Positions 45,265 to 58,098 of a stretch of DNA of 64,000 bases are shown in pieces. The DNA is taken from NCBI GenBank assembly GCA_017642935.1, contig JAEPOK010000001.1:1240001-1304000 (forward strand), in the 5' to 3' direction. Made by a program: the position numbers and the translations under genes. Under the pieces are notes generated by a model. That model was given only the letters and a program-made list of their open reading frames with translations, did not search any database and was not told the origin of the DNA. The DNA comes from Hyphomicrobiales bacterium. GTDB taxonomy: Bacteria > Pseudomonadota > Alphaproteobacteria > Rhizobiales > MH13. Each line of letters begins with the position of its first letter. The stretch's first letter is position 1.

Positions 45265-48096
45265 TCAGGTGCCGTCAGGGTCGCTCGGCGGTTCATCCTG
45301 TGAATCAGATTCAGGTCCGCTAGCGTCGGGATCGGTGACACCATCGATCCCCTCGTCGGAATCCTCATCCTCCGGTTCGGACACCCGCTCAACAGACACC
45401 ACCGTGTCATCGGAGCCGACATTGAAGACCGTCACACCCTGGGTTGCACGACCGGCAATGCGGATACCTTCAACCGGCACGCGGATGAGCTGACCGCCAT
45501 TGGAGACGATCATGATCTGGTCGGAGTGTTCGACCGGGAATGAGGCGACGATCGGTCCATTGCGCTGGGTGACTGCCATGGCAGTGATCCCTTTGCCGCC
45601 ACGTCCGGATACCCGATATTCAAAGCTCGATGAGCGCTTGCCGTAGCCGTTTTCAGAAATGGCCAAGATGAACTCTTCGGCAGCCGACATGGCGACGTAA
45701 TCGGCTTCGGTCAACTCGGCGCTACCTTCCGAGGTGTCTTCTTCATCCATCGGTGCATCGTCGACCTCGCCTTCCATCAGGCGGCGGCGCTTGATGTATT
45801 CAGCGCGCTGAGCGGGCGTTGCGTCATAGTGACGGAGCACCGACATGCCGATCACTTTGTCGCCATCGGCCAGATTGATACCGCGCACACCGGTGGAGTC
45901 GCGCGACTGGAAAACACGCAGGTCCGCAACCGGGAAGCGGATAGCTTGCCCCATGGCCGTGGTGAGCAGCAAATCGTCCTGATCGGTACAAACGTCGACC
46001 GAGAGAATGCTCATCCCCTCATCAAGCTTCATGGCGATCTTGCCATTGCGATTGATTCGCTGGAAATCGGACAGTTTGTTGCGACGCACCGACCCGACAT
46101 TGGTGCAGAACACCACATCCAGATCAGCCCAGCTTTCCTCATCTTCCGGCAATGGCAGGATCGAGGTGATCCGCTCGCCTTGAGACAGTGGCAGGATGTT
46201 CACGAGAGCCTTGCCGCGGGCCTGGGGCGCCGAAAGCGGCAGACGCCAGACCTTCTGGCGATAGACCTGGCCGTCGGAGGAGAAGAACAGCACCGGCGTG
46301 TGGGTATTGGCGACAAAGATGCGGGTGACGAAATCCTCATCGCGCGTCGACATGCCGGAGCGACCTTTGCCGCCGCGGCGCTGCGCCCGATAGGTCGAAA
46401 GCGGCACGCGCTTAATGTAGCCGGCATGGCTGACGGTGACGACCATATCTTCGCGGGCGATGAGGTCTTCATCCTCAAAATCGGCATCACTTTCGGTGAT
46501 TTCCGTCCGTCTTGGTGTCGCGAATAGCTCACGTACATCGGCCAGCTCATCCTTGATGATCGAGCGGATACGGGCACGCGAACCGAGGATTTCCAAATAA
46601 TCGCGGATTTCATCGGCGATCTTGTGGAGTTCATCGCCGATTTCATCGCGGCCGAGCGCTGTAAGGCGCTGAAGGCGCAGATCAAGAATGGCGCGCGCCT
46701 GTGTTTCGGAAAGCGTGTAGGTGCCCTCTTCGCTCACCATGTAACGCGGATCAGCAATCAACTCGATCAATGGGCGAATATCGCCCACCGGCCAGGCGCG
46801 CTCCATGAGTTGCGCGCGCGCTGTTGCCGGGTCAGGCGCAGAACGGATGAGCTTGATCACTTCATCGATATTGGCGACCGCGATCGCAAGGCCGGCCAAG
46901 ACATGCGCCCGGTCACGCGCTTTGGCGAGCAGGAACTTGGTGCGCCGCGTGATGACCACTTCGCGGAAACTGATGAACGCGGACAGCATGTCCATCAGGT
47001 TCATCTGTTCAGGCTTGCCGCCGTTGAGCGCCACCATGTTGGCGCCGAACGTCGATTGCAGCGCGGAGAAGCGGTAAAGCTGATTGAGCACCACTTCGGC
47101 GACGGCATCGCGCTTCAACTCGATCACCACACGAATGCCATCACGATCGGATTCGTCGCGAATGTCCCCGATGCCCTCAATGCGCTTTTCGCGCACAAGC
47201 TCGGCGATCTTCTCGATCATCGAAGATTTGTTCACCTGGTAGGGAATTTCGGTGACGATCAGCGCATGACGGTCTTTGCGGACCTCTTCGATATCGACCT
47301 TGCCGCGCATGATGATCGATCCGCGACCGGTCGCAAAGGCATTGCGAATGCCGGTACGACCCAGAATCAGCCCGCCGGTTGGAAAATCCGGGCCCGGCAT
47401 GATCTCCATCAGTTGCTCAAGATCGATCTCCGGATCGTCGATCATCGCCGTGCAGGCGTCGATCACTTCGCCGAGATTATGCGGCGGTATGTTGGTCGCC
47501 ATGCCGACCGCAATGCCGCCGGCCCCATTGGTCAGCAAATTGGGATAGCGCGCCGGTAGAACCGTCGGCTCAGACTCGGTGTTGTCGTAATTCTCTTGGA
47601 AATCGACGGTGTCTTTGTCGAGGTCTTCCGTCAGCGAATGGGCCGGTCGCGCCAGACGCACCTCGGTGTAACGCATCGCGGCCGGTGGGTCGCCGTCGAT
47701 GGAGCCGAAATTACCTTGCCCATCGATGAGTTGCAGGCGCATGGAAAAGGGCTGCGCCATCCGGACAAGCGCATCGTAGACCGACTGGTCGCCATGCGGG
47801 TGATACTTACCGATGACGTCGCCGACGATGCGCGCCGATTTCCGGTAGCCCTTGTTCCAGTCGTAACCAGCTTCCTGCATGGCGTAGAGGATGCGCCGGT
47901 GGACAGGTTTCAGGCCGTCACGCACGTCCGGAAGCGCACGCGAGACGATCACGCTCATGGCGTAATCGAGGTAGGATTTGCGCATTTCACCGGAAATGGA
48001 GACGGAGCGAATGTCGCTCATATCGCCGCCTGATCCACCGCCGCCATCGGCGGGATTTTCATCATCCGGTGTGTTGTTTGTCGTGTCGTCAGCCAC
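45265..48096 (-). CDS. gyrA: DNA gyrase subunit A
   Basis: Subunit of type II topoisomerase that introduces negative supercoils; cuts DNA via a tyrosine. Winged-helix region [19 protein letters not shown] with Gln104 at the place of E. coli Ser83 and Asp108 at Asp87; catalytic Tyr143 in [11 protein letters not shown]. The GyrA-box [10 protein letters not shown] near residue 590 marks the C-terminal DNA-wrapping beta-pinwheel. An acidic insertion ([20 protein letters not shown]) interrupts the pinwheel near residue 795. The N-terminus carries a Gly/Asp-rich extension of about 25 residues before [20 protein letters not shown]; the C-terminus is acidic. 943 residues. The next gene, marC, is divergent. 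Confidence 0.98.
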   Translation of the reverse strand: MADDTTNNTPDDENPADGGGGSGGDMSDIRSVSISGEMRKSYLDYAMSVIVSRALPDVRDGLKPVHRRILYAMQEAGYDWNKGYRKSARIVGDVIGKYHPHGDQSVYDALVRMAQPFSMRLQLIDGQGNFGSIDGDPPAAMRYTEVRLARPAHSLTEDLDKDTVDFQENYDNTESEPTVLPARYPNLLTNGAGGIAVGMATNIPPHNLGEVIDACTAMIDDPEIDLEQLMEIMPGPDFPTGGLILGRTGIRNAFATGRGSIIMRGKVDIEEVRKDRHALIVTEIPYQVNKSSMIEKIAELVREKRIEGIGDIRDESDRDGIRVVIELKRDAVAEVVLNQLYRFSALQSTFGANMVALNGGKPEQMNLMDMLSAFISFREVVITRRTKFLLAKARDRAHVLAGLAIAVANIDEVIKLIRSAPDPATARAQLMERAWPVGDIRPLIELIADPRYMVSEEGTYTLSETQARAILDLRLQRLTALGRDEIGDELHKIADEIRDYLEILGSRARIRSIIKDELADVRELFATPRRTEITESDADFEDEDLIAREDMVVTVSHAGYIKRVPLSTYRAQRRGGKGRSGMSTRDEDFVTRIFVANTHTPVLFFSSDGQVYRQKVWRLPLSAPQARGKALVNILPLSQGERITSILPLPEDEESWADLDVVFCTNVGSVRRNKLSDFQRINRNGKIAMKLDEGMSILSVDVCTDQDDLLLTTAMGQAIRFPVADLRVFQSRDSTGVRGINLADGDKVIGMSVLRHYDATPAQRAEYIKRRRLMEGEVDDAPMDEEDTSEGSAELTEADYVAMSAAEEFILAISENGYGKRSSSFEYRVSGRGGKGITAMAVTQRNGPIVASFPVEHSDQIMIVSNGGQLIRVPVEGIRIAGRATQGVTVFNVGSDDTVVSVERVSEPEDEDSDEGIDGVTDPDASGPESDSQDEPPSDPDGT

Positions 48097-48245
48097 GTGC
48101 GAATCTCATCCTTGTTTCGTCCCGTTTTGTTAGCCGATTCAACGCCCGCACACAAAGAAAGCGCCCAGTTTTCAACTGCTCATCTGAATTGCGGTCGCTC
48201 GCACCACTTGCACCGGCAGGGCGCACCTGCGAGGGGTGAGCGACG

Positions 48246-48896
48246 ATGCTTGATTTTGTCTCCAACGCCTTCGTCACGCTGCTCGTGACCATCGACCCAA
48301 TCGGGCTTGCGCCCCTGTTCGTGACGCTGACGCGCGGCATGGACAAGGGCGAGCGGCGCGAGGTGGCGGTCCGCGGTTGCCTCATCGGCTTCTGCATTTT
48401 GCTGGTGTTCGGATTGAGCGGCCAAGCGTTTCTCGATGCGCTGGGCATCAGCCTGTCGGCCTTTCGCATTGCGGGCGGCATTTTGCTGTTCTGGCTTGCC
48501 TTCGAAATGGTGTTCGAGAAACGCACTGAGCGGCGTGACAATGCAGCGACACGCGCCATCGACAAGGATCACATCAAGAACATAGCCGTCTTCCCGCTGG
48601 CCATTCCCTTGATGGCCGGACCAGGTGCGATCGCGGCCATGGTGCTTCTGTCTCACGAGGCGCAGGAACTAGCCGGCTGGACCGGCACGGGGGCGTTGGT
48701 CGGTGTTCTGACTGTCATCATCCTGGCGTGTTTGACGGTGTTCCTGTTGGCCGGGAGGATTGAACGGATGCTCGGCAACACCGGGCGGATCATTCTAACC
48801 CGGTTGCTCGGCGTGATCCTTTCAGCGCTGGCCGTTCAGTTCATCGCCGATGGCGTGACGCAGTTGGTTGTCGCCGCCAATCAAGTGGTGCTCTAG
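48246..48896 (+). CDS. MarC family membrane protein
   Basis: Integral inner-membrane protein with six predicted helices in 216 residues; the family (formerly linked to multiple antibiotic resistance) has no proven role. Family marks: FVTLLVTIDPIGLAPLFVTL (residues ~9-28), RIAGGILLFWLAFEMVFEKR near residue 75, and IAVFPLAIPLMAGPGAIAAM near residue 116. ATG 48246 has GAGGGG upstream. Its stop overlaps that of the convergent glutathione transferase gene by 4 bp. Confidence 0.93.
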   Translation: MLDFVSNAFVTLLVTIDPIGLAPLFVTLTRGMDKGERREVAVRGCLIGFCILLVFGLSGQAFLDALGISLSAFRIAGGILLFWLAFEMVFEKRTERRDNAATRAIDKDHIKNIAVFPLAIPLMAGPGAIAAMVLLSHEAQELAGWTGTGALVGVLTVIILACLTVFLLAGRIERMLGNTGRIILTRLLGVILSALAVQFIADGVTQLVVAANQVVL

Positions 48897-49852
48897 CGCC
48901 CGTGCGGCGCGGTCCAATCGGCGAGTTGCGGGCCAATCGGTACGATGCCAAGCGGGTTGCGTTTCTCACTGGCTGAGAAATAACCCTGCTTGTAGATGTC
49001 GAACCGCACCGTGTCGGCGACGCCAGGCATCTGGAAAAGCGCGCGGGCATAGGGCCAGAGATTGGCGTAGTCGGTGAGCTTCTTCAGATTGCAGCGGAAC
49101 GCGTAGTGATAAGCGACGTCGAAGCGGGCGAGCGTTGGGAAAAGACGTACATCGGCTTCGGTCAGCGTATCGCCGCAAAGAAAGCGGTGGGTGCCGAGGT
49201 GTTCGTCGATCTGGTTCAGCGCTTCGAAGACGGCATGCGCCGCCTTCTCATAGGCCTCTTGCGTCGATGCAAAGCCGACACGGTAGACGCCATTGTTGAC
49301 CGAGGCGTAGATCGTGTCGTTCCAGCGGTCGATGTCGCCTTGCAGGCCTAATGGGTAGAGCTCCGGCCCGCCATCAAAGGCTAATCCAAGCATGCGCATA
49401 ATGTCGGCAGATTCGTTGCTGACCATGCGATTTTGGCGCTTGTCCCAGAGGACTGGGACCGTGAGGCGGCCGGTGTAATCCATGGAATCACGACTGTAGA
49501 CCTCATGAACCGCTTGCACGCCCAACAGAGGGTCAGCGAACGGTCCTGCTTCATCAAAAACCCACCCCTGGTCGGTGCGATTGGGCCGCGCATAGGAGAC
49601 CGAAATCGCCTCTTCCAAACCTTTTAACGCGCGCGTGACCAAGGTGCGATGGGCCCAGGGGCAGTTCCAGGCCACGAACAGATGGTAGCGGCCGTGCTCC
49701 GCTTTGAAGCCGCCATCGCCGGTCAGGCCAGGTGCGCCATCGACAGTGATCCAATGGCGGACGGTGCTTTTGCTCCGCTCCCATTCCCCGCTTTGCAGGG
49801 TTTGGGTGACATCATCGCCAATGTGATAGGTGCCGCCGACCATATAGCCCAT
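48893..49852 (-). CDS. Glutathionyl-hydroquinone reductase (Xi-class GST, YqjG-like)
   Basis: Reduces glutathionyl-hydroquinones using glutathione. N-terminal thioredoxin-like domain with the catalytic Cys in the motif FVAWNCPWAHRTLVTRAL near residue 65, followed by the family-specific RPNRTDQGWVFDEAGPFADP region; C-terminal helical GST domain including HLGTHRFLCGDTLTEADVRL near residue 235. 319 residues from ATG 49852, preferred over a start 19 codons upstream because conserved sequence begins at MGYMVGGTYH. Convergent with marC. The neighbouring LysE gene is transcribed the same way. Confidence 0.92.
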   Translation of the reverse strand: MGYMVGGTYHIGDDVTQTLQSGEWERSKSTVRHWITVDGAPGLTGDGGFKAEHGRYHLFVAWNCPWAHRTLVTRALKGLEEAISVSYARPNRTDQGWVFDEAGPFADPLLGVQAVHEVYSRDSMDYTGRLTVPVLWDKRQNRMVSNESADIMRMLGLAFDGGPELYPLGLQGDIDRWNDTIYASVNNGVYRVGFASTQEAYEKAAHAVFEALNQIDEHLGTHRFLCGDTLTEADVRLFPTLARFDVAYHYAFRCNLKKLTDYANLWPYARALFQMPGVADTVRFDIYKQGYFSASEKRNPLGIVPIGPQLADWTAPHGR

Positions 49853-49959
49853 GAGGTGTCTCTCCCGTTGCTCATGGCCAGAAGTGCGGTGGCGGTGGCT
49901 TAGGGTCAACCGAGCACGGAGTGAACACTCTGTTCAGCGCTGAGAAGAACAGGCCGGCG

Positions 49960-50589
49960 TCAGTTGGCCTGGCGAAGCGTCTTGAGACCAAGTAGAATGG
50001 CCGCTCCTATAAGAAAGCTCGCGCCAACGCGATCAAGCATGGCCTTGCCTGCTTGTTTGACCTTCTTGGACAGCCATCCTGCGCCAGCGCCATAGCTTGT
50101 CAGAAACAGACCATCGATCACGATATAGGTTGCGGACAAGATGAGGAACTGCAGCCAAAAACTTCCATCGGCCTGGATAAACTGCGGATAGAGCGCGGCA
50201 AAAAACACGACAGCTTTCGGGTTGGCAGCCGACGTAAGAAAGCCTTGCAGCCAGAGTGTTTTGAGTCTCGGCGACGTGGCAGGGGATTTGCCTTGAGCTG
50301 TGGCCGACGCCCGGAGCCACATCCGAAGGCCCATCCAGATCAAATAGGCAACGCCTGCCCATTTCACGATCGTTAGTGCACCTTGGGACGCAACCAGCAA
50401 AGCGGCAAGACCAATCCCCGCCGCGAGCATCTGCAGGGCATTGGCCGTTAAGTCGCCTGCAGCCGTGGCGAGCGAACGATGGAACCCATGGCTCATCGCA
50501 TTGGAGAGCATCAATAGATGGCTCGGGCCAGGCGTCACCATGAAAGCGAGAACTGTTGTGGCGTAGAGCAGCCAGACCTCCAAAGCCAT
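49960..50589 (-). CDS. LysE family translocator
   Basis: Amino-acid exporter of the RhtB/LysE family in the inner membrane, with about six hydrophobic segments. Family block TVLAFMVTPGPSHLLMLSNA near residue 11 (normally TPGPxxL), then AYLIWMGLRMWLRAS and FLTSAANPKAVVFFAALYPQ near residue 125. ATG 50589 gives 209 residues, the usual size; the open frame extends 19 codons upstream into the VOC gene. It is 5 bp downstream of the VOC-family gene, so likely cotranscribed. Substrate unknown. Confidence 0.92.
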   Translation of the reverse strand: MALEVWLLYATTVLAFMVTPGPSHLLMLSNAMSHGFHRSLATAAGDLTANALQMLAAGIGLAALLVASQGALTIVKWAGVAYLIWMGLRMWLRASATAQGKSPATSPRLKTLWLQGFLTSAANPKAVVFFAALYPQFIQADGSFWLQFLILSATYIVIDGLFLTSYGAGAGWLSKKVKQAGKAMLDRVGASFLIGAAILLGLKTLRQAN

Positions 50590-50594
50590 GGCCG

Positions 50595-51017
50595 TCAGAA
50601 CCTTTCGGCGAGCGGATGGTCCGGGACGTGTTCGACCAGGTCCCAAAGGTTGCCATACAGGTCTTTGAAAACGGCAACTTTGCCGTAGTCGAACTGTGTT
50701 GATGGACGCACAAACTCGATTCCGGCTTCGATATAGCGCGTGTAGTCGCGATCGAAGTCATCGGTCTTCAGGAACAGGAACACCCGGCCGCCAGCCTGAT
50801 CACCGATGAAGCGCTCTTGTTCCGGTTTGGACGCGCGGGCAAGCAGGATGGTTGATCCTGATGAACCGGGAGGCGCAACGACAACCCAGCGCTTGTCCTG
50901 TTCCGGCTGATAGGTGTCTTCGATGAGGTCGAAGCCCAGTTTGCCGCAGTAGAAGGCAAGCGCCTCGTCATAATCGCGCACGACCAAGGCGATGTGGAGA
51001 AGGGATTGGCGGGTCAT
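50595..51017 (-). CDS. VOC (glyoxalase/bleomycin-resistance) family protein
   Basis: Small metalloprotein of the vicinal-oxygen-chelate fold, 140 residues in two beta-alpha-beta-beta-beta halves: LLHIALVVRDYDEALAFYCG (residues ~5-24) with His as likely first metal ligand, and RVFLFLKTDDFDRDYTRYIE with GKVAVFKDLYGNLWDLVEHV near the C-terminus, where the Glu or His would complete the site. Reaction not predictable: family members include glyoxalase I and drug-resistance proteins. Immediately upstream of the LysE gene and downstream of the DUF2306 gene, all on one strand. Confidence 0.88.
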   Translation of the reverse strand: MTRQSLLHIALVVRDYDEALAFYCGKLGFDLIEDTYQPEQDKRWVVVAPPGSSGSTILLARASKPEQERFIGDQAGGRVFLFLKTDDFDRDYTRYIEAGIEFVRPSTQFDYGKVAVFKDLYGNLWDLVEHVPDHPLAERF

Positions 51018-51020
51018 GCA

Positions 51021-51419
51021 CTAACCTCCAAACAGGACGGCGTGCATCGCCCGTCCTGGCATGAAGGTGAACCCGCCAGCGATCACCATGGCGCCGAAGA
51101 ACAAGAAGATCGCACTTTTTTTGTGTTCGCGCACATCGTGGCGCCGCGCTTCACGGACGAGCGACACCAGGCCGAACAGCGCCGCCAACGACAACAGATG
51201 GATCCAGCTGAACGGGCCCCACATGCGGATGTCATAAATGAAGAAGGACGTGCTGATCACCGTCAGCATCAGCAGCACCCAAACATAGCCAAGGGTGCGA
51301 TGAGGAAGCGTGCCTTTGGGCGCCAATAGCTGCACGGATCCAAGCAGGAAGGCCGCCATCGCCGCAACGGCGTGCACTGTCACCACCGAACCGGCTGCCA
51401 AGAGCGGTGCTAAAGACAT
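51021..51419 (-). CDS. DUF2306 domain-containing membrane protein
   Basis: Membrane protein of unknown function with four predicted helices (VVTVHAVAAMAAFLLGSVQL; TLGYVWVLLMLTVISTSFFI; IHLLSLAALFGLVSLV; IFLFFGAMVIAGGF). The stretches GTLPHRTLGYVWVLLM and REHKKSAIFLFFGAM are typical of DUF2306. 132 residues from ATG 51419. The frame can extend upstream through the end of ssb, where no family sequence is present. Probable operon with the VOC and LysE genes, each separated by only a few bases. Confidence 0.85.
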   Translation of the reverse strand: MSLAPLLAAGSVVTVHAVAAMAAFLLGSVQLLAPKGTLPHRTLGYVWVLLMLTVISTSFFIYDIRMWGPFSWIHLLSLAALFGLVSLVREARRHDVREHKKSAIFLFFGAMVIAGGFTFMPGRAMHAVLFGG

Positions 51420-51441
51420 CTGGCCTAGCTCCGCAGCCGGC

Positions 51442-51930
51442 CTAGAACGGAATGTCGTCGTCAATATCCGAGCTGATTGCTGGTGCTGGACCGCGATCCT
51501 GCGGCATAGATTGACCGCCCTGACCGCCGGAATACCCACCACCTTGACCGTAACCGGCGTCGCCACCCTGGCGATCGTTCCGTCCATCGAGCATGGTCAG
51601 TTCGCCGCGATACTTTTGCAGCACCACCTCTGTGGAGTAGCGGTCCTGGCCATTCTGATCTTGCCACTTGCGCGTCTGCAGGGCGCCTTCAAGATAGACC
51701 TTGGAGCCCTTGCGCAGATATTGCTCGGCGACCTTGGCGAGGTTCTCGTTGAAGATCACGACACGGTGCCATTCGGTCTTTTCGCGTCGCTCACCAGACT
51801 GGCGGTCACGCCAGGTTTCGGAGGTCGCCACCGAGAGGTTCACCAGCTTGTCGCCGGATTGCATCGTGCGCACTTCAGGGTCGGCACCCAGATTGCCCAC
51901 CAAAATGACCTTGTTCACCGAGCCAGCCAT
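51442..51930 (-). CDS. ssb: Single-stranded DNA-binding protein SSB
   Basis: Tetrameric protein that coats single-stranded DNA in replication and repair. N-terminal OB fold: [61 protein letters not shown] Gly/Gln-rich linker follows, then the acidic interaction tail DDDIPF. 162 residues. GGAG seven bases before the ATG. Divergent from uvrA across a 223-bp region holding an SOS box, so both are likely LexA controlled. Confidence 0.98.
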   Translation of the reverse strand: MAGSVNKVILVGNLGADPEVRTMQSGDKLVNLSVATSETWRDRQSGERREKTEWHRVVIFNENLAKVAEQYLRKGSKVYLEGALQTRKWQDQNGQDRYSTEVVLQKYRGELTMLDGRNDRQGGDAGYGQGGGYSGGQGGQSMPQDRGPAPAISSDIDDDIPF

Positions 51931-52043
51931 AACTCATCTCCAACTAGTGCGCCGAAACGCTTTCCACTCGGTGTGACGCCGCCGCGCCGAAGCCGCAACC
52001 CAGCGCCATGCTTATCCACACGCCATTTATCCCCATGTTAGCG

Positions 52044-52067
52044 TCTCTTGTGTCAGGAGACAAGAGA
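52044..52067. repeat. Perfect inverted repeat in the ssb/uvrA control region
   Basis: TCTCTTGT (52044-52051) and ACAAGAGA (52060-52067) are exact reverse complements separated by 8 bases. The right arm ends one base before the SOS box. No T-run follows on either strand, so a terminator is unlikely; it may be an operator for another regulator or a hairpin in the uvrA leader. Confidence 0.55.
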
Positions 52068-52068
52068 T

Positions 52069-52083
52069 GTTCTATATTTGTTC
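52069..52083. promoter_or_regulatory. LexA binding site (SOS box)
   Basis: GTTC-TATATTT-GTTC, an exact match to the alphaproteobacterial direct-repeat LexA operator GTTC-N7-GTTC. It lies 70 bp before uvrA and about 138 bp before ssb, and the AT-rich centre TATATT could be the -10 element of the uvrA promoter, so LexA would compete with RNA polymerase. Confidence 0.85.
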
Positions 52084-52153
52084 ACTCTTCTGAGTCGAGG
52101 GTTTTGCCCTACTTTAAGGCCTCGCTCCCTCCACATTCGCATTGAGACATTCC

Positions 52154-55063
<2,910 letters not shown>

Positions 55064-55095
55064 CCTGAAAGCAAAAGTTAGAAAGCAGTCCCACT

Positions 55096-55887
55096 TTGCT
55101 CTCCTATCAACATGCCTATCACGCCGGCAATCGCGCCGACGTGCATAAACACGCGCTGCTGTCGCTGGTGCTTGCCTATATGGGCAAGAAGACCAAGCCG
55201 CTCACCTACATGGAAACCCATGCCGGGCGGGGGCTTTATGACCTTGGCTCGAAAGAGGCGCAAAAGACTGGCGAAGCGACATCCGGCGTGAGCGAACTGC
55301 TCACGCGTTTTCCAGCAGACCACCCTTACCGGCGCGTTATTGAGGCGGTGCGCGCCGAGCATGGCGAGGCCGCCTATCCCGGCTCACCGATGTTGGCCGA
55401 GCGAATGCTAACCTCGAATGTGGAGCGCTCCGGCGACCGCCTGCAACTGGCAGAACTGCACCCCCAGGAACATGCGGCGCTCGTCGAGACGATGCCACGA
55501 TCAGGCGTGCACATTTACAAAGAAGACGGCTTTCCCTGGGCGGCACGGCGCTGTCCACCGACGCCTAGGCGCGGCATCATTATGATCGACCCGAGCTATG
55601 AGCTGGCGCACGACTTCACCGGCGTTCCGAGTTTCTTAGAAGGGCTACACGACTTGTGGCCAGTGGGTGTGATCATGCTGTGGTATCCCATCCTGCCAAG
55701 CGGCGAGCATTCGACGGTGATGGCTGAGATCGACGAGTTGGGCTTTGCTGACACGCTGCGTCACGAGGTGAATTTCGCGGCTGCCAGTGAAGGCCATCGG
55801 CTGCAAGGCAGCGGAATGTTCGTGATCAACCCGCCCTACACGCTTGAGGGTGAGGCCGCGCAGCTGTCAGCGCTTTTGGAAAGCTGA
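55096..55887 (+). CDS. rlmJ: 23S rRNA (adenine(2030)-N6)-methyltransferase RlmJ
   Basis: SAM-dependent methyltransferase that modifies A2030 of 23S rRNA. The start is TTG at 55096, because the family begins LSYQHAYHAGNRADVHKHAL exactly there and no ATG is available. THAGRGLYDLGS near residue 43 is the SAM site; GIIMIDPSYELAHDF near residue 158 holds the catalytic D-P-x-Y (here DPSYE). 263 residues. No strong ribosome site, so expression may be low or coupled to uvrA 32 bp upstream. Convergent with the lipoprotein gene, 1 bp apart. Confidence 0.93.
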   Translation: MLSYQHAYHAGNRADVHKHALLSLVLAYMGKKTKPLTYMETHAGRGLYDLGSKEAQKTGEATSGVSELLTRFPADHPYRRVIEAVRAEHGEAAYPGSPMLAERMLTSNVERSGDRLQLAELHPQEHAALVETMPRSGVHIYKEDGFPWAARRCPPTPRRGIIMIDPSYELAHDFTGVPSFLEGLHDLWPVGVIMLWYPILPSGEHSTVMAEIDELGFADTLRHEVNFAAASEGHRLQGSGMFVINPPYTLEGEAAQLSALLES

Positions 55888-55888
55888 C

Positions 55889-56548
55889 TCACCCCGCATA
55901 TGGCCAGGTGTTGTACCAGTCCGACAGCGGCATAACGTCGACATCTTCGGCATTGGCGTAGGGCCAAGGATCAACAGCCCAGTCCTCGCCAGACGCTGTT
56001 TCGGTCATGACAGCTGTTGCATGCGGGTAGCGTCCATCCAGAAAGAACCCACGCGCGACCGGGTAGCTGGGTGAATGATGGGTGAGCAGGCCGTTCTCGG
56101 CGAGCAACAGCAATGTCGTTGTGGTATTGGTAGTTTCGTCCAGACAATCCATCTGGCCAGGTGTGCCAGCATTTTGGATGTCGAGGCCGCCAATATCATC
56201 GTCGGACCCGACAATAGGTCCAACCCGTTCTTCCATCCACATCACCGCCCGGCGAACGGCGGTGCGCTCAGCCGAAGGGCTTTCGCGTCCGGATTCCATG
56301 ATCCCTGCAAGGACGGCAACATCGGATTCGGCGAGGCGCACCGTCGTTTGCCGCTGGCAGCCAAAGGCGTGGCAGATGCCAAGGGTCAGCCCATCGGGTG
56401 TGCGGGCATCTTGTGTCGCGTACCATCCAAGCGGGCTGGTGCCAGACGAGACGCAGCTTGAAAGCGCCAAGCTGGCAAGGGTAGCGATAAGGGCGGAACG
56501 ACAAGCGGGCACGGTTTTTCCTACGACAGAGCGTTGATTGGCTAACAA
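55889..56548 (-). CDS. Putative lipoprotein, function unknown
   Basis: 219 residues. A lipobox is visible at the N-terminus ([14 protein letters not shown]), with Cys32 as the likely acylated residue, so the protein would be tethered to the membrane. Mature part has two nearby cysteines in [20 protein letters not shown] near residue 58, a further Cys in [19 protein letters not shown] and a C-terminus rich in Trp ([24 protein letters not shown]). I recognise no family with certainty; the sequence appears to be a conserved alphaproteobacterial exported protein. Start ATG 56548. Divergent from trmFO over 107 bp. Confidence 0.7.
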   Translation of the reverse strand: MLANQRSVVGKTVPACRSALIATLASLALSSCVSSGTSPLGWYATQDARTPDGLTLGICHAFGCQRQTTVRLAESDVAVLAGIMESGRESPSAERTAVRRAVMWMEERVGPIVGSDDDIGGLDIQNAGTPGQMDCLDETTNTTTTLLLLAENGLLTHHSPSYPVARGFFLDGRYPHATAVMTETASGEDWAVDPWPYANAEDVDVMPLSDWYNTWPYAG

Positions 56549-56655
56549 TAGCCGCGTGGCACGGCAAGATAGGCGGCATTCAACCTTGCGTGTTTGGCTT
56601 GCCGCGTTGCATCGCGGCCACTAAAACCAGCGCTTCAACAAGGAAAGCGGCAGCA

Positions 56656-58098
56656 ATGGCATTGAAACCAATCCATGTGATCGGTGGCGGACTGGCAGGA
56701 TCAGAAGCGGCTTGGCAGGCAGCGCAAATGGGCGTGCCGGTCGTCCTGCACGAGATGCGCGGCAGCCCAAACCACCCCGGCACCGATGCGCACAAAACCG
56801 ATGGTCTGGCCGAACTGGTCTGCTCGAATTCTTTCCGTTCGGACGATGCGACGTCCAACGCGGTTGGTGTTTTGCATGCCGAAATGCGCAAGCTCGGCTC
56901 GCTCATCATGCGCGAAGGCGATTCTAACCAAGTGCCTGCAGGTGGCGCACTGGCCGTGGATCGTGATGGGTTTTCCGACGGCGTTTCCAAGGCTCTGGCT
57001 GACCATCCGCTGATCACCGTTGAGCGTAGCGAGATTTCTGGTCTGCCACCGGAAGACTGGGACAGCGTGATCATTGCCACGGGGCCGCTGACGGCCCCCG
57101 CCTTGGCCGATGCAATCTTGAGACTGACCGGCGAGGATGCGCTGGCCTTCTTCGACGCCATTGCGCCGATTGTGCACACCGAGTCGATCAATATGGACAA
57201 GGCCTGGTTCCAGTCGCGCTACGACAAGGTTGGACCGGGTGGGACGGGCAAAGACTACATCAACTGCGCCATGGACGAGGCGCTCTACAACCGGTTCATC
57301 GACGCCTTAATCGAAGCGGATGCCCACGACTTCAAAGATTGGGAGAAGGACACGCCCTATTTCAATGGCTGCCTACCCATTGAAGTGATGGCAACCCGCG
57401 GGCGCGAAACTTTACGGTTCGGTCCTATGAAGCCCGTCGGGCTGACCAACCCGCACAATCCAGACGTCAAGCCCTATGCGGTAGTCCAGCTTCGGCAAGA
57501 CAATGCGCTCGGCACCCTGTTCAATCTGGTCGGCTTCCAGACCAAGATCAAATATGGATCGCAGTCGGACATCTTGCGCATGATCCCAGGCCTTGAAGAG
57601 GCGAAATTCGCCCGCCTCGGCGGTATGCACCGTAACACCTATCTCAACTCCCCGGCTCTGCTCGATGACCAGATGCGCCTAACGGCGCAGCCGCGCCTGC
57701 GATTCGCCGGCCAAATCACCGGTTGTGAGGGCTATGTGGAGTCGGCCAGCATTGGCCTCTACACCGGGCGTCTTGCCGCGGCTGAACGGCTAGGCCTTGC
57801 GTTGCCGTCGCTACCAGGCACGACGGCACTAGGGGCTTTGGTGAAACATATCACTGGTGGACACGTGGTTGAGGATGGCGATGCCGAGGAGAACAAGCCA
57901 CGTTCGTTCCAGCCGATGAACATCAACTTTGGCCTGTTTCCGCCCCATGATGGTCCGCTGGTCGATGAAGAAGGCAAGCGGATTAAAGGCAAAGCCAAGG
58001 GTCTCGCGCGCAAGCAAGCGTTGGCCAAGCGCGCGCTCGAGCATTGCGATGGCTGGGTGCGCTCGATTGATGGGGTTCTGCCGCAGGCTGCGGAGTAG
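56656..58098 (+). CDS. trmFO: Methylenetetrahydrofolate--tRNA-(uracil-5-)-methyltransferase TrmFO
   Basis: Folate/FAD-dependent enzyme that makes ribothymidine-54 in tRNA. N-terminal FAD motif [20 protein letters not shown] (residues ~5-24), then [40 protein letters not shown], and the catalytic-Cys stretch [20 protein letters not shown] near residue 235, FVGxKI-like [20 protein letters not shown]. Late block [20 protein letters not shown] near residue 355. 480 residues from ATG 56656 with AAGGAA upstream. Convergent with the squalene-synthase-like gene, adjacent. Confidence 0.96.
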   Translation: MALKPIHVIGGGLAGSEAAWQAAQMGVPVVLHEMRGSPNHPGTDAHKTDGLAELVCSNSFRSDDATSNAVGVLHAEMRKLGSLIMREGDSNQVPAGGALAVDRDGFSDGVSKALADHPLITVERSEISGLPPEDWDSVIIATGPLTAPALADAILRLTGEDALAFFDAIAPIVHTESINMDKAWFQSRYDKVGPGGTGKDYINCAMDEALYNRFIDALIEADAHDFKDWEKDTPYFNGCLPIEVMATRGRETLRFGPMKPVGLTNPHNPDVKPYAVVQLRQDNALGTLFNLVGFQTKIKYGSQSDILRMIPGLEEAKFARLGGMHRNTYLNSPALLDDQMRLTAQPRLRFAGQITGCEGYVESASIGLYTGRLAAAERLGLALPSLPGTTALGALVKHITGGHVVEDGDAEENKPRSFQPMNINFGLFPPHDGPLVDEEGKRIKGKAKGLARKQALAKRALEHCDGWVRSIDGVLPQAAE

